Made by a program: the position numbers and the translations under genes. DNA of 64,000 nucleotides, taken from NCBI GenBank assembly GCA_959347345.1, contig OY365738.1:496001-560000 (forward strand), given 5' to 3'. The DNA is from an uncultured Amylibacter sp. Its GTDB lineage: Bacteria; Pseudomonadota; Alphaproteobacteria; Rhodobacterales; Rhodobacteraceae. The notes below the pieces were generated by a model. The model did no database searches. It saw only the letters and a list, made by a program, of their open reading frames with translations, and had not been told where the DNA came from. Positions 44,768-54,168 of this stretch are shown here, in pieces. Numbering within the stretch: position 1 is the first letter of the stretch; each line of letters begins with the position of its first letter.

Positions 44768-45409
44768 CTAGGTTTTTTCCTTTAATTCATCGCGTTTTTG
44801 GATGATATCATCAACCAAACCCCATTCTTTGGCGCGTTCCACGGTCATGAAATTATCGCGATCCAACGCCTCTTCCACCTCCGCCAATTTGCGCCCCGTG
44901 TGTTTCACATAGATTTTGTTCAATCGCTCTTTTAATTCCAAGATTTCCTTTGCTTGCAAGGCGATATCGCTTGCTTGCCCTTGGAAACCGCCACTGGGTT
45001 GATGCACCATAATCCGCGCGTTTGGCAGGGCGAATCGTTTGCCCGCCGCGCCCGCCGTCAGTAAAAGCGACCCCATAGAGGCCGCCTGCCCTATGCACAG
45101 CGTAGAAACCTCTGGGCGGATATATTGCATCGTATCATAGATAGACAGACCAGAGGTCACAATCCCGCCCGGGCTATTGATATACATGAAAATATCTTTA
45201 TCGGGGTTTTCAGCCTCCAAAAACAACAGCTGCGCCACGACCAGTGTTGCCATCATATCATGCACGGGTCCCGCCACGAAAATAATCCGCTCTTTTAACA
45301 GGCGTGAAAAAATATCATAAGACCGTTCGCCCCGCGGAGTTTGCTCCACAACCATAGGGACAAGGGTATTTGCATACACATCAAGGGCATCGCTGGTAGG
45401 TATCGTCAT
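44768..45409 (-). CDS. clpP: ClpP serine protease subunit
   Basis: 213 residues. Catalytic triad: Ser111 ([11 protein letters not shown]), His136 (IMVHQPSGG) and Asp185 (DRDNFM). Also the oxyanion-hole motif [10 protein letters not shown]. Forms the tetradecameric chamber used by ClpX (and ClpA, if present). The ATG follows AAGGAT. It lies between tig and clpX in the classical order. Confidence 0.97.
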   Translation of the reverse strand: MTIPTSDALDVYANTLVPMVVEQTPRGERSYDIFSRLLKERIIFVAGPVHDMMATLVVAQLLFLEAENPDKDIFMYINSPGGIVTSGLSIYDTMQYIRPEVSTLCIGQAASMGSLLLTAGAAGKRFALPNARIMVHQPSGGFQGQASDIALQAKEILELKERLNKIYVKHTGRKLAEVEEALDRDNFMTVERAKEWGLVDDIIQKRDELKEKT

Positions 45410-45477
45410 TGGGTATCCTTATTTTGACAGGGTTTATTAGGGGGTGAATTCGTTAAGATTGTGTTAAAAGGTTGTGT

Positions 45478-45513
45478 TAAATATGGCGAGTTATTTTGAA
45501 ATAGCAAGGGGGG
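45478..45513 (-). promoter_or_regulatory. Possible heat-shock (sigma-32-type) promoter of clpP
   Basis: On the minus strand CCCCTTGC is followed after about 17 bp by CCATATTTA, resembling the CTTG...CYTATNT pattern of alphaproteobacterial RpoH promoters. clpP is a typical RpoH target. Assigned by eye only. Confidence 0.35.
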
Positions 45514-45599
45514 CGTTAAACCTCGCCAATTAAACCAGATTGCGTTAATTTTATCATAACAAGCTGTAAATCGGTGGGTGTGAGGCAGGAATTTAGCCT

Positions 45600-46919
45600 T
45601 TATCCCAAAGCCTCCACCGCCGTTTTCAATGCATCCTTGGACACGGTTTTTTCCTTCACATCCGCCAGTTCCACGATATAATCCACGACCTTATCTTCAA
45701 AAATAGGGGCGCGCATTTGCTGTTGCATCTGCGGGTTTTTGCTGACAAATTCAAAGAATTCTTTTTCTTGTCCAGGGTATTTCTGCGCCTCTTGCATCAA
45801 AGCCTGTTGCATTTCCGCATCCGTCACGGTGATTTTCTGCAATTCGCCGACCTCTGCCAATAACAACCCCAAACGCACCCGCCGTTTTGCCAATTTAGTA
45901 TGCTCGGCGGTCGGTTTTATTTCGGGATGGTCATGCCCTTGCACTTCTGGATTTTCCTCGTGCCACATGGAATGGGCGATTTGATTGGCTTCGGATTCTA
46001 ACAACCCCTCTGGCAAATCAAAATCCACCAGTTTATCCAGCTCATCCATCAATTCGCGTTTCATTACCATTCGCGCCGCGCCCGCGTATTCTTCTTTTAA
46101 TCGGTCGCTGATTTTACCCTTCAAATCCGCCAAATTTTCCGCACCAAATTTTTTGGCAAACTCATCATCAATCTTTGCAGCCACGGGTTTTTTCACCGCC
46201 TTAATGGTGCAGGCAAAACTGGCGGCTTTCCCCGCCAATTCGGCACTAGCATATTCCGTTGGGAAATCCACATTCACGGTTTTGGAATCGCCCGATTTCA
46301 CGCCAATAAGCTGGGCTTCAAATCCCGGAATAAAGCTATTAGAGCCAAGCACCAAAGGATAATCCGTCCCCGTGCCACCATCAAACGCAACCCCATCAAT
46401 ACTGCCGATAAAATCCATAACGACTTGGTCGCCATCGGCGGCCGCCCCCGTTTTATCCGCGAAATCCTGCGCCGAGCCCGCCAGATTATCCAACGCCCCG
46501 TTAATATCTTCTGCCTCTGGTTTCACCGTCAGGCGTTCCAGTTTCACCTTGGAAAAATCCGCCTTTGGAATATCGGGCATACATTCGTATGACAGAGAAA
46601 TTTGGACATCCTCCCCCTCTTTCCAATTTTCATTGGTCATTTTCATTTCGGGTTGGGCAGCGGGGCGGTCTCCGCTTTTTTCCATGTGTTCGCGCATCGC
46701 ACCATCGACCGATTCTTGCATCACTTCGCCCATAATGTTCTGCCCAAACTGCTTCTTCAGCAGGGCAAACGGCACTTTGCCCTTACGAAACCCGCGTAAT
46801 TCGACATTGGGTTGCGCCTCGCGCAGTTTGGCTTCCACTTTCGTTTCCAGCTCTGTATGCTTGATAGTCATTGAATAGGCGCGTTTCAGCCCCTTGTTCA
46901 AGGTTTCTTTGATTTCCAT
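45600..46919 (-). CDS. tig: Trigger factor
   Basis: 439 residues from ATG 46919, which has AAAAGGGAC upstream; the longer frame start is not supported. Ribosome-associated chaperone and prolyl isomerase. The N-terminal ribosome-binding domain carries the signature [14 protein letters not shown]-type PPIase domain follows (about 160-250: [22 protein letters not shown]...[13 protein letters not shown]), and then the C-terminal chaperone arms. Divergent from ppiD, another periplasmic/membrane folding factor. Confidence 0.95.
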   Translation of the reverse strand: MEIKETLNKGLKRAYSMTIKHTELETKVEAKLREAQPNVELRGFRKGKVPFALLKKQFGQNIMGEVMQESVDGAMREHMEKSGDRPAAQPEMKMTNENWKEGEDVQISLSYECMPDIPKADFSKVKLERLTVKPEAEDINGALDNLAGSAQDFADKTGAAADGDQVVMDFIGSIDGVAFDGGTGTDYPLVLGSNSFIPGFEAQLIGVKSGDSKTVNVDFPTEYASAELAGKAASFACTIKAVKKPVAAKIDDEFAKKFGAENLADLKGKISDRLKEEYAGAARMVMKRELMDELDKLVDFDLPEGLLESEANQIAHSMWHEENPEVQGHDHPEIKPTAEHTKLAKRRVRLGLLLAEVGELQKITVTDAEMQQALMQEAQKYPGQEKEFFEFVSKNPQMQQQMRAPIFEDKVVDYIVELADVKEKTVSKDALKTAVEALG

Positions 46920-46956
46920 GGATATGTCCCTTTTGTGGATTTGTATATTTTCGCCC

Positions 46957-46985
46957 TTCATACTGGTAAAGATACAAATCTGCAA
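46957..46985 (-). promoter_or_regulatory. Putative promoter of tig
   Basis: On the minus strand TTGCAG and TATGAA are separated by 17 bp, about 40 bp before the tig start codon. Confidence 0.4.
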
Positions 46986-47147
46986 GACCGTTTTCGCACC
47001 ATAACGCGGATTTTGCGATAATTGCGGTAAAATTACGATAAAATAACGGCAATTTTACCCCAAAATAATCCGCGAAGGCTTGCCCGCCCTTGCGTTTTTC
47101 GCAAAACCCGCCTAAAAGAGCCAAAAACAATCAAAAAGGATATGATT

Positions 47148-49013
47148 ATGATTTCTAAAATGAACTCTGGTAAGAACAGATATTTTTTCTATGCAGTGAT
47201 GGCTTTGCTGGTGCTCAGCCTTGTTGGGTTTGGCAGTATTGGTCTGCAAGGCGCACCGATTTATTCTATCGGTAAAATTGGCGATAAAGACATATCTGTG
47301 CGTGATTATTCCATTATGTGGAGCACGGTTTCGTCTGAGCTCGCACAGCAACGCCGCCGTGCGCTCAGCACTGATGACTATAGCGATGTGGAGGCTATTG
47401 TACTGGAACGGCTGTTTTTTGACGGCGCGTTGGATAGTAAAGTGAAGGAAATGGAGCTGAGCATCAGCGACACTGCCCTTGCGACTCTTATTGTTAATGA
47501 TCCGCGTTATGCGGGCTTGGATGGCAAGTTTGATAAGGACTTCTACGAAGCCAGTTTGGAAATCGAAACCCTGACGACTCGGCAGAATGAATTGATAATC
47601 CGTGATGGGCAAATCCGTGAATTGTTAGAGGAATCAATCCAAACGGGGATTGAGGAAGATACCCATCAACCCCTAATCCTGCTGGAATACGCCTTGCAAA
47701 AGCGCGATTTTAACTGGATTGCGTTAAACTCTGCCTCCGTGGAGGAGGATATATCGAACCCTACGGATGCCCAGTTAGAGACCTATTATCAAGACAATTC
47801 GCAGAATTATCAATCACCTTTGGTGCGTAAGATTACTTACGCTTGGCTATCCCCCGATATGTTATTGGACGATATTGATGTAGCAGAAGAGGATTTGAAA
47901 GCGTCTTATGATTTGCAAATTGAACGGTTTGACCGTCCGGGTTTCCGCAATATGGACAGGATTGTTTTCGCCAATGATGAAGAAGCCGCAACCGCCCGTG
48001 CAGGGCTGGACGCTGGCACGCTGGAATTCGGCGATATTGCCACGGAACGCGGGTTAAGCGAGGCGGATATACGATTGGGGCAATTAAACCAACAGGGGCT
48101 TGCGGTGATTTCCGATGAAGCGGCAGTGGCGATTTTTGCCGAAGACGAAACGGGGGTTTATGGACCATACGCCAGTGGGCTTGGCCCCACGATTTACCGC
48201 GTGAATGCCATTACGGGTGCGCGATCAACGAGTTTTGAAGATGCCCGCGCGGAACTGATTGCCGAAATCGGGGGCGACGAAGCCCGCCGTCTCATCGCCG
48301 ATGCTGTGCTGGATTTGGAAGACCAGTTGGCGGCGGGGAACACGTTGGAAGAGCTGGCAAATACCACGATAATGCAAGTGGGTGAAATTGATTTCACCGG
48401 CCAAACCCAAACCGATATTGCCGCCTATCAGGAATTTCGCGAAATCGCGTCAAAGGCAAGGCAAAACGATTTCCCTCGTTTGATTGACCTGCCCGATGGC
48501 GGGGTTTTCGCGTTGCGGGTGGATGAGATTATCCCCGAGCAGGTGAAACCTCTGGCTGATGTGATAGGCGAAGTTCGCACCGATTGGATTGCCGATGAAA
48601 CCGCCAAACTGCTGGATATAAAGGGTGAATCTCTGTTGGCAGAGCTGGATAAAGGCACGGCTATGGACACTCTTGGCTTTGATGTGGTGGAGGAACGCGA
48701 TGTTTTGCGTAGCCAACCCAACCTGCCCCTGCCCGATGGGATATTGGACGATATATTCGCGTTAAACGCGGGTGATACAACCACCGCCCAAGGGCAAGGC
48801 ACGCTGTATATCGTGCAATTAAACGCCATTCATTCCGCCGACCCAAGCACCGAAGAAAACCAAGAGTACTTGGCAGAATTTGAAACGGAAATCAAAACCC
48901 AACGTGCCAGTGATATTCGTGAGTATTTTATCCGTGCCGTGCAGGATGATGTAGGGTTGGCGATTGACCGCACTTCGCTCGGTTTTATTAACACCCAACT
49001 GCTGAGCTATTAG
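47148..49013 (+). CDS. ppiD: PpiD-like membrane-anchored folding factor (SurA_N / parvulin family)
   Basis: 621 residues from the second ATG (47148), preferred because the first ATG touches the AAAAAGGAT site. An N-terminal transmembrane helix (FFYAVMALLVLSLVGF) anchors a periplasmic SurA-like N-domain (IGDKDISVRDY), a weakly conserved parvulin-like region (about 255-370), and a long C-terminal helical part. Such proteins act as chaperones at the Sec exit. The same place upstream of trpE is seen in Rhodobacterales-like genomes. trpE starts within its stop codon (TAGTG). Confidence 0.88.
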   Translation: MISKMNSGKNRYFFYAVMALLVLSLVGFGSIGLQGAPIYSIGKIGDKDISVRDYSIMWSTVSSELAQQRRRALSTDDYSDVEAIVLERLFFDGALDSKVKEMELSISDTALATLIVNDPRYAGLDGKFDKDFYEASLEIETLTTRQNELIIRDGQIRELLEESIQTGIEEDTHQPLILLEYALQKRDFNWIALNSASVEEDISNPTDAQLETYYQDNSQNYQSPLVRKITYAWLSPDMLLDDIDVAEEDLKASYDLQIERFDRPGFRNMDRIVFANDEEAATARAGLDAGTLEFGDIATERGLSEADIRLGQLNQQGLAVISDEAAVAIFAEDETGVYGPYASGLGPTIYRVNAITGARSTSFEDARAELIAEIGGDEARRLIADAVLDLEDQLAAGNTLEELANTTIMQVGEIDFTGQTQTDIAAYQEFREIASKARQNDFPRLIDLPDGGVFALRVDEIIPEQVKPLADVIGEVRTDWIADETAKLLDIKGESLLAELDKGTAMDTLGFDVVEERDVLRSQPNLPLPDGILDDIFALNAGDTTTAQGQGTLYIVQLNAIHSADPSTEENQEYLAEFETEIKTQRASDIREYFIRAVQDDVGLAIDRTSLGFINTQLLSY

Positions 49014-50599
49014 TGAAATTATTCCCCGCGTTTGATGTCTTTGAAGCCCTTTATAAAAAGGGGCAAAATCAGGTCGTTTATACTCGTATAGCTGCTGATT
49101 TGGAAACGCCTGTGTCGTTAATGTTAAAATTAACGCAAGCACGGAAGGATAGTTTTCTGCTGGAATCCGTGACGGGGCGGGAAATCCGCGGGCGGTATTC
49201 TGTGATAGGAATGAAACCCGATTTAATCTGGAAATGCAGCGGCGATGTTGTGCGGGTTAATCGGAATGCCCTAGCGGATTCGAGGGCGGATTCGGGGGAT
49301 TTCGTGGTTGATAAAACCCCGCCTTTGGCTAGTTTAAACACCCTTATTAACAACAGCCAAATTGAATTACCCGATGGTTTGCCACCGATGGCTGCTGGGC
49401 TGTTTGGCTATTTGGGTTATGATATGATTCGCCATGTAGAGCATCTTCCCGACATAAACCCAGACCCGTTGGGCTTGCCCGATGCCGTGATGATGCGCCC
49501 GTCCGTGGTGCTGGTTATTGACGGGGTTAAGGATGAAATCGCGCTGGTCGCCCCCGTTTGGGGCGAGGGTGCGCATGCCAGCGCGGGTGAGGGTGCGGGA
49601 ATAGGTGCACCAGACGCAAAGACCGCATATCAACAGGCAACTGCGAGGATTACGGCATGTTTGCGGGATTTGGAAAATCCCCTGCCCGCGCATTCGTTTT
49701 TAAATGTGGATACAGAGGGTTCTCGTGCGGGGGCGGATAGCGGGGACGCAACCCCGCCCGAATCCAATATGACTCGCGAACAATACCATCGCGCCGTGGA
49801 AAAGGCCAAGGATTACATCCGTGCGGGGGATATTTTCCAAGTCGTCCCATCGCAACGGTGGAAGTCGGATTTCAGGTTGCCTCCGTTTGCTTTGTATCGG
49901 GCGTTGCGGCGGACGAACCCTTCCCCATATATGTTTTATTTCAACTTCGGCGGGTTTCAGGTTATCGGCGCAAGCCCCGAAATTTTAGTACGCCGAGTAG
50001 GGCAAGAAATCACCATTCGCCCGATTGCGGGGACTCGCCCGCGTGGTGCAACCGAGGCCGAAGACATAGCGTTAGAGGCGGATTTACTGGCCGATGCCAA
50101 GGAATGTGCCGAGCATTTGATGCTGTTGGATTTGGGGCGTAATGATGTCGGGCGGATTGCCCAGGTTGGCTCTGTCAAGCCGACCGAACGCTTCACGATA
50201 GAGCGGTATAGCCACGTTATGCACATAGTATCCAATGTCGTTGGGCAGTTACGGGACGGGGAAACTGCGCTGAATGCGTTATTGGCGGGGTTGCCTGCGG
50301 GGACGGTTTCTGGTGCTCCGAAAATCCGTGCGATGCAGATTATTGATGAGTTAGAGGCGGAAAAACGGGGGGTTTATGGTGGCGGGGTTGGGTATTTCTC
50401 GGCGAATGGGGATATGGATATTTGTATTGCGTTGCGAACGGCTGTGGTGAAGGACGCGGTTTTGTATGTGCAGGCGGGCGGTGGCGTTGTCCATGACAGC
50501 GATCCAGAGGCTGAGTATATAGAGACGGTGAATAAATCAAAGGCGTTGCATCAAGCGGCGAGGGAGGCGTATTTGTTTGCGCATGGTAATTATGAATGA
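49013..50599 (+). CDS. trpE: Anthranilate synthase component I
   Basis: 528 residues, GTG start overlapping the ppiD TAG. Converts chorismate to anthranilate with ammonia from TrpG. Chorismate-binding motifs in the C-terminal half: FQVVPSQRW, IGASPEILVR, IRPIAGTRPRGAT, LLDLGRNDVGRIA, GTVSGAPKIRAMQIIDELE and GGGVVHDSDPEAEYIET. The N-terminal half carries the tryptophan feedback region (LLES). trpG, normally next, is almost 2 kb downstream because of an inserted gene. No leader peptide or attenuator is visible. Confidence 0.96.
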   Translation: MKLFPAFDVFEALYKKGQNQVVYTRIAADLETPVSLMLKLTQARKDSFLLESVTGREIRGRYSVIGMKPDLIWKCSGDVVRVNRNALADSRADSGDFVVDKTPPLASLNTLINNSQIELPDGLPPMAAGLFGYLGYDMIRHVEHLPDINPDPLGLPDAVMMRPSVVLVIDGVKDEIALVAPVWGEGAHASAGEGAGIGAPDAKTAYQQATARITACLRDLENPLPAHSFLNVDTEGSRAGADSGDATPPESNMTREQYHRAVEKAKDYIRAGDIFQVVPSQRWKSDFRLPPFALYRALRRTNPSPYMFYFNFGGFQVIGASPEILVRRVGQEITIRPIAGTRPRGATEAEDIALEADLLADAKECAEHLMLLDLGRNDVGRIAQVGSVKPTERFTIERYSHVMHIVSNVVGQLRDGETALNALLAGLPAGTVSGAPKIRAMQIIDELEAEKRGVYGGGVGYFSANGDMDICIALRTAVVKDAVLYVQAGGGVVHDSDPEAEYIETVNKSKALHQAAREAYLFAHGNYE

Positions 50600-50612
50600 T
50601 GAATGGTGAATG
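50593..50612. repeat. Degenerate heptamers at the trpE 3' end
   Basis: ATGAATG/ATGAATGGTGAATG units overlap the trpE stop. They match poorly to the main heptamer families. Confidence 0.5.
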
Positions 50613-50655
50613 TGTCTGATCTGCAAGTTCGCGCAGACCTTGCCAAGAATAAATC

Positions 50656-50702
50656 GGGCTTTTGGCATGCTCCCACGAAGTGGGGGCTACGCACAAAAGC
50701 CC
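50656..50702. repeat. Variant hairpin, subfamily 2, copy 2
   Basis: GGGCTTTTGGCATG and CTACGCACAAAAGCCC flank an inner stem CTCCCAC/TGGGGG, in place of the CCCTGCTC/GAGCAGGG stem at 31973. Both copies are preceded by TTGCCAAGAATA-ATCG. Confidence 0.75.
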
Positions 50703-50837
50703 ACCCCCTCTAAAAAATCACTTTACCGTGTAATAATGTCGTATAACGCAAAAACCCCTTTCCCCTTTTGAAAAATAGCGTAATCTACACCACATCCGCC
50801 CAAACGGGCTTTACTAACCAAACATAAAGAGACCCCT

Positions 50838-52037
50838 ATGAACAAGACACTTAAAAAACACCTGCGCCTTTACGGCGCCGCGCTGATAACTGGCGCACTA
50901 TCCCTTGGCGGGACTATGGCAACGCCGCAAGAAGACGACGATGTCGCCCCTGCCCCGCCTTCCATTGGCGCGGATATTCCGCTTACCTACTTTGGCCCTG
51001 CGCCTTCCGATGTGCAAAAAGAGCTGATCGGCCCCCACCAACTGCTTAAAGCGGGCAAGGTGGATTTGGACGCTGGCACGATTACCCTGCCCCTGTATAA
51101 GGGAAAAATGCGCGACGGGCGCACGGTTTGGTATATCGTCACGGACACCTCTGATAAATATAACGCCGATGCGCTGGGGCTGAATCACTCGCCCAAGCTG
51201 GCCTATACGTCCATAGGGCGCGGCACGCGTAACGGCACGCTAGAAGGCAGCGATAAAGGCCCCATCCTAGTCTTTGATAGCGGCACGGTGGATTTCTCGC
51301 CCAAACACGCGGTCACGCCGGGCGATGCACCCAATTACTTTCCGCCGAAGGATTTCCAGCCGGGCTCTGTCGGGGATAACGAGTACAGCCCGCTGGTACG
51401 CGTAGCCAATGTCGGCAATCACGTCTATAACGCGCCTATGATGGCGTTTGACGTGGATGCGGACACGCTGAACGCGTTCTGCGATAGCGATGCAGACCAT
51501 GACATAGTGCATGACAAAGTATTGCGGATTTGCCCCGAAGAAGGCACGATTACGATAGCCCTGACGGCTGGGTTCAGCTTTTCGCGCCCCGTTTTGTATC
51601 TGTCCACAGATGCCAACCACCCCTTGCCAGCAACTCTGGAAGGCGCGACCTACGCCCCGGGGTTGGAAGACATTCCAACGGGTGGCGATGACAGTTTGTT
51701 CAGCGCGGTCGAGCGGATTTTCCTTGCGACCAACGGGCCAACGGGCGTGGATAACCCGCAACGGCAAGGGCTTAACAGCGCGTTGTCCGATGGGCGAGGC
51801 CCCCTGAATGTGCTGGGCGGGATACCGACTATCGCGACCGATTACAGCCCTTTGTGGGATTTGAATCCGTTCAGCTGGACGGAAGAGGCGATTGAAGCGG
51901 GCTATCGTTCGCGCCTGACCGAAGAGTTTGATATTCTGGGTAAGGTGCAACAAGGATGGCTGGAAGGGCTTGGCGGTGGCGCATTTGGCTCTATCGGGTT
52001 TATTGTGAATTGCCCGATTGTGTTTCGCTTTTTGTAA
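50838..52037 (+). CDS. Uncharacterised secreted protein, 399 residues, inserted between trpE and trpG
   Basis: The N-terminus is a signal peptide (LRLYGAALITGALSLGGTMA). An acidic linker (PQEDDDVAPAPP) is followed by a mostly beta-rich domain with PLTYFGPAPSDVQKELIGP, LPLYKGKMRDGRTVWYIVTDTSD, LGLNHSPKLAY and LSDGRGPLNVLGG segments. I do not recognise a named family. Only a few Cys occur. No catalytic motif is evident. The gene reads with the trp genes but is bracketed by hairpin repeats at 50656 and 52183, looks more GC-rich than the nearby pentapeptide genes, and separates trpE from trpG. It is probably an acquired or transposed gene with its own promoter; the start follows AAAGAGACCCCT, similar to hemB. 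Confidence 0.8.
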   Translation: MNKTLKKHLRLYGAALITGALSLGGTMATPQEDDDVAPAPPSIGADIPLTYFGPAPSDVQKELIGPHQLLKAGKVDLDAGTITLPLYKGKMRDGRTVWYIVTDTSDKYNADALGLNHSPKLAYTSIGRGTRNGTLEGSDKGPILVFDSGTVDFSPKHAVTPGDAPNYFPPKDFQPGSVGDNEYSPLVRVANVGNHVYNAPMMAFDVDADTLNAFCDSDADHDIVHDKVLRICPEEGTITIALTAGFSFSRPVLYLSTDANHPLPATLEGATYAPGLEDIPTGGDDSLFSAVERIFLATNGPTGVDNPQRQGLNSALSDGRGPLNVLGGIPTIATDYSPLWDLNPFSWTEEAIEAGYRSRLTEEFDILGKVQQGWLEGLGGGAFGSIGFIVNCPIVFRFL

Positions 52038-52089
52038 GACGGGGTAGTTGTGAAACGTTAGGGCGTGCCTGCTTTGTGGGTGCGCCCTT

Positions 52090-52190
52090 GATGTCTGTAC
52101 CTACCCTACGGGTTCGCGCGACCCGTGCCAAACATGACCGATGGTTGTTTTATTTAAAAAATACTTGCCAAGCATAACCAAAGGCTTTTG
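52090..52190. repeat. Hairpin-flank repeat (inverse of 31556-31670)
   Basis: Carries GGGTTCGCGCGACC, GTGCCAAACATGACC, TTTATTTAAAA and CATAACCAAAGG in the reverse of the order at 31556-31670, immediately before the hairpin. The stretch 52038-52541 contains this repeat, the hairpin, a heptamer array and a possible micro-ORF. Confidence 0.65.
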
Positions 52191-52270
52191 TGGATGGGCT
52201 TTTGCATGTTTTTATCTTGGTCGGGCAGGTTCAACTGCCCTTATGCAAAAGCTCTATATTCACAAAAGCC
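52183..52270 (+). repeat. GGCTTTTGTG hairpin, copy 7, with nested hairpin
   Basis: Outer arms as in the family (one arm GTGGATGGGC, the other GCTCTATATTCAC). Inner stem CTTTTGCAT/ATGCAAAAG. Nested GGGCAGGTTCAACTGCCC as in copy 2. Confidence 0.82.
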
Positions 52271-52273
52271 CCC

Positions 52274-52305
52274 ACTAATCATTAATCGTTAATCGTTAAT
52301 CGTTC
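52274..52305. repeat. Heptamer array (TTAATCG)n
   Basis: Four units abutting the hairpin, ending at the stop codon of the putative micro-ORF on the other strand. Confidence 0.85.
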
Positions 52306-52387
52306 ACAAATAAATCACCAAATACAGCACCGCGGCGGCAACGGACGCGCCGCAGATAAACCCTGCTATTGCTTTTATCACACCCAC
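52304..52387 (-). CDS. Possible 27-residue membrane micro-protein
   Basis: A GTG start with AGGAGGG four bases upstream opens a frame reading MGVIKAIAGFICGASVAAAV and ending LYLVIYL, a single hydrophobic helix. The Shine-Dalgarno site is among the strongest in the window, but the spacing is short and the product tiny. The stop codon coincides with the end of a heptamer array. Treat as tentative. Confidence 0.35.
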   Translation of the reverse strand: MGVIKAIAGFICGASVAAAVLYLVIYL

Positions 52388-52541
52388 AATACCCTCCTGT
52401 TTTTATCGCACTTTACCCCTTGACGATTTCGCGCACATAGGGCATGGTCGCCATTCCTAACGCAACCTTAACACAAACCCTAGCACAAAGCCAACCCAAC
52501 CGCAACCAACCCCCTAACCACCAACCAAAACGAACCCACCC

Positions 52542-53123
52542 ATGCTACTTTTAATCGATAACTACGACAGTTTCACCTATAATCTGGTACATTACCTTGG
52601 CGAATTGGGCGCTGAGGTTGCTATCAAACGCAACGATGCAATCACCGCCGACGAAGCCATCGCGCTGAACCCCACGGCAATAGTCCTCTCCCCCGGTCCT
52701 TGCGACCCTGATAAAGCGGGGATTTGCCTGTCGCTGGTAACCAAAGCCCACCATGCCAATATCCCCTTGCTGGGCGTGTGTTTGGGGCATCAATCCATCG
52801 CCCAAGCCTTCGGCGGCACCATCACTCGTGCCACGGACATAGTCCATGGCAAAATGGGTGTTATCCACCACGACAACACGGGGATTTTCAAAAACGTGCC
52901 GACCCCGTTTGAGGCAACACGCTATCATTCCCTTATCGTGGAAAACGCGACATTCCCCGATGATTTGACCATAACCGCAAGGCTGGAAGACGGCACGATT
53001 ATGGGGCTTGCCCATAAGACCTCGCCCATTTATGGGGTGCAGTTCCACCCCGAAAGCATAGCCTCTGAACACGGGCATAAAATCCTGCGTAATTTTCTGG
53101 ATACCGTCAAAACCCCCGCCTAA
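52542..53123 (+). CDS. trpG: Anthranilate synthase component II (glutamine amidotransferase)
   Basis: 193 residues. Class-I glutamine amidotransferase that feeds ammonia to TrpE. The nucleophile is Cys80 (LLGVCLGHQ); the His-Glu pair lies in [13 protein letters not shown] near residue 168. The N-terminal [19 protein letters not shown] and LSPGPCDP motifs are typical. It starts the trpG-trpD segment, 28 bp before trpD, about 1.9 kb from its partner trpE. It could also serve PabA function if pabA is absent elsewhere. Confidence 0.96.
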   Translation: MLLLIDNYDSFTYNLVHYLGELGAEVAIKRNDAITADEAIALNPTAIVLSPGPCDPDKAGICLSLVTKAHHANIPLLGVCLGHQSIAQAFGGTITRATDIVHGKMGVIHHDNTGIFKNVPTPFEATRYHSLIVENATFPDDLTITARLEDGTIMGLAHKTSPIYGVQFHPESIASEHGHKILRNFLDTVKTPA

Positions 53124-53151
53124 AACCCCCACCAAAACACGGAACACCACA

Positions 53152-54168
53152 ATGACCGATGCCCTCAAACCCTTTATAGACAAGGCCACCGCGCCTCTAT
53201 CGCAACAAGACGCGGAAACCGCCTTTCAAATCATCTTTGACGGAGGCGCAAACGACATGCAAATCGCCGGGTTTTTAATGGCTCTGCGCACACGGGGCGA
53301 ATCCGTCACCGAATACACAGCCGCCACGAAAATCATGCGGGATAAATCCCTGAAAATCACCGCCCCCACGGGCGCGATAGACATCGTTGGCACGGGCGGA
53401 GACGGCAAATCCACGCTGAATATATCGACCGCGACGGCTATCGTAGTCGCTGGGGCGGGTGTTCCAGTCGCTAAACATGGCAACCGCAATTTGTCGTCTC
53501 AATCTGGCACGGCGGACGCGCTGGCGGCTTGCGGAGTCAATATCATGTCCGAACCTGACCGAGTGCAGGCCTGTATCGCGCGGCATGGGATTGGGTTTAT
53601 GATGGCGCCCGTGCATCATCCGTCTATGAAATATGTGATGCCCGCACGGTTGGCGTTGGGGACGCGGACGGTGTTTAACATCTTAGGTCCTTTAACGAAC
53701 CCTGCGGGGGTGCGATTGCATTTATGCGGGGCGTTTTCTGCGGAATTGCTGCGCCCTATGGCGGAAGTTTTGTCCGCGCTGGGCAGTGAAACCGCGTGGC
53801 TGGTGCATGGCGGGGACGGCACGGATGAGCTGTCCATAGCCGCGCCATCAAGCGTTGTTCGGCTGGCGAACGGGGCGATTACTGAGGGCGAGATATCGCC
53901 AGAGGACGCGGGGTTGCCCGTCCATCCGTTTGCCGCGATAGTCGGTGGGTCGCCCGCGTTTAACGGGGCGGCGTTGCGGGGGTTATTGGATGGTGCTTTG
54001 GGCGCGTATCGGGATGCGGTTTTGCTGAATGCGTCTGCGGCTTTGGTGGTGGCTGGGGTGGTTTCGGGGCTGGTTGAGGGTGTGGAGGTCGCCCGTGAGA
54101 GTATAGATAGTGGGGCGGCTCGCGGTAAATTGGCGGCTTTGGCTGAGTTTAGCAGTGGGGGTGGGTGA
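53152..54168 (+). CDS. trpD: Anthranilate phosphoribosyltransferase
   Basis: 338 residues. Joins PRPP and anthranilate. Motifs: the PRPP-binding [49 protein letters not shown] and [17 protein letters not shown]. Normal length. The TGA stop overlaps the ATG of a pentapeptide-repeat gene (TGATG), so translation of that gene is likely coupled to trpD. Confidence 0.96.
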   Translation: MTDALKPFIDKATAPLSQQDAETAFQIIFDGGANDMQIAGFLMALRTRGESVTEYTAATKIMRDKSLKITAPTGAIDIVGTGGDGKSTLNISTATAIVVAGAGVPVAKHGNRNLSSQSGTADALAACGVNIMSEPDRVQACIARHGIGFMMAPVHHPSMKYVMPARLALGTRTVFNILGPLTNPAGVRLHLCGAFSAELLRPMAEVLSALGSETAWLVHGGDGTDELSIAAPSSVVRLANGAITEGEISPEDAGLPVHPFAAIVGGSPAFNGAALRGLLDGALGAYRDAVLLNASAALVVAGVVSGLVEGVEVARESIDSGAARGKLAALAEFSSGGG

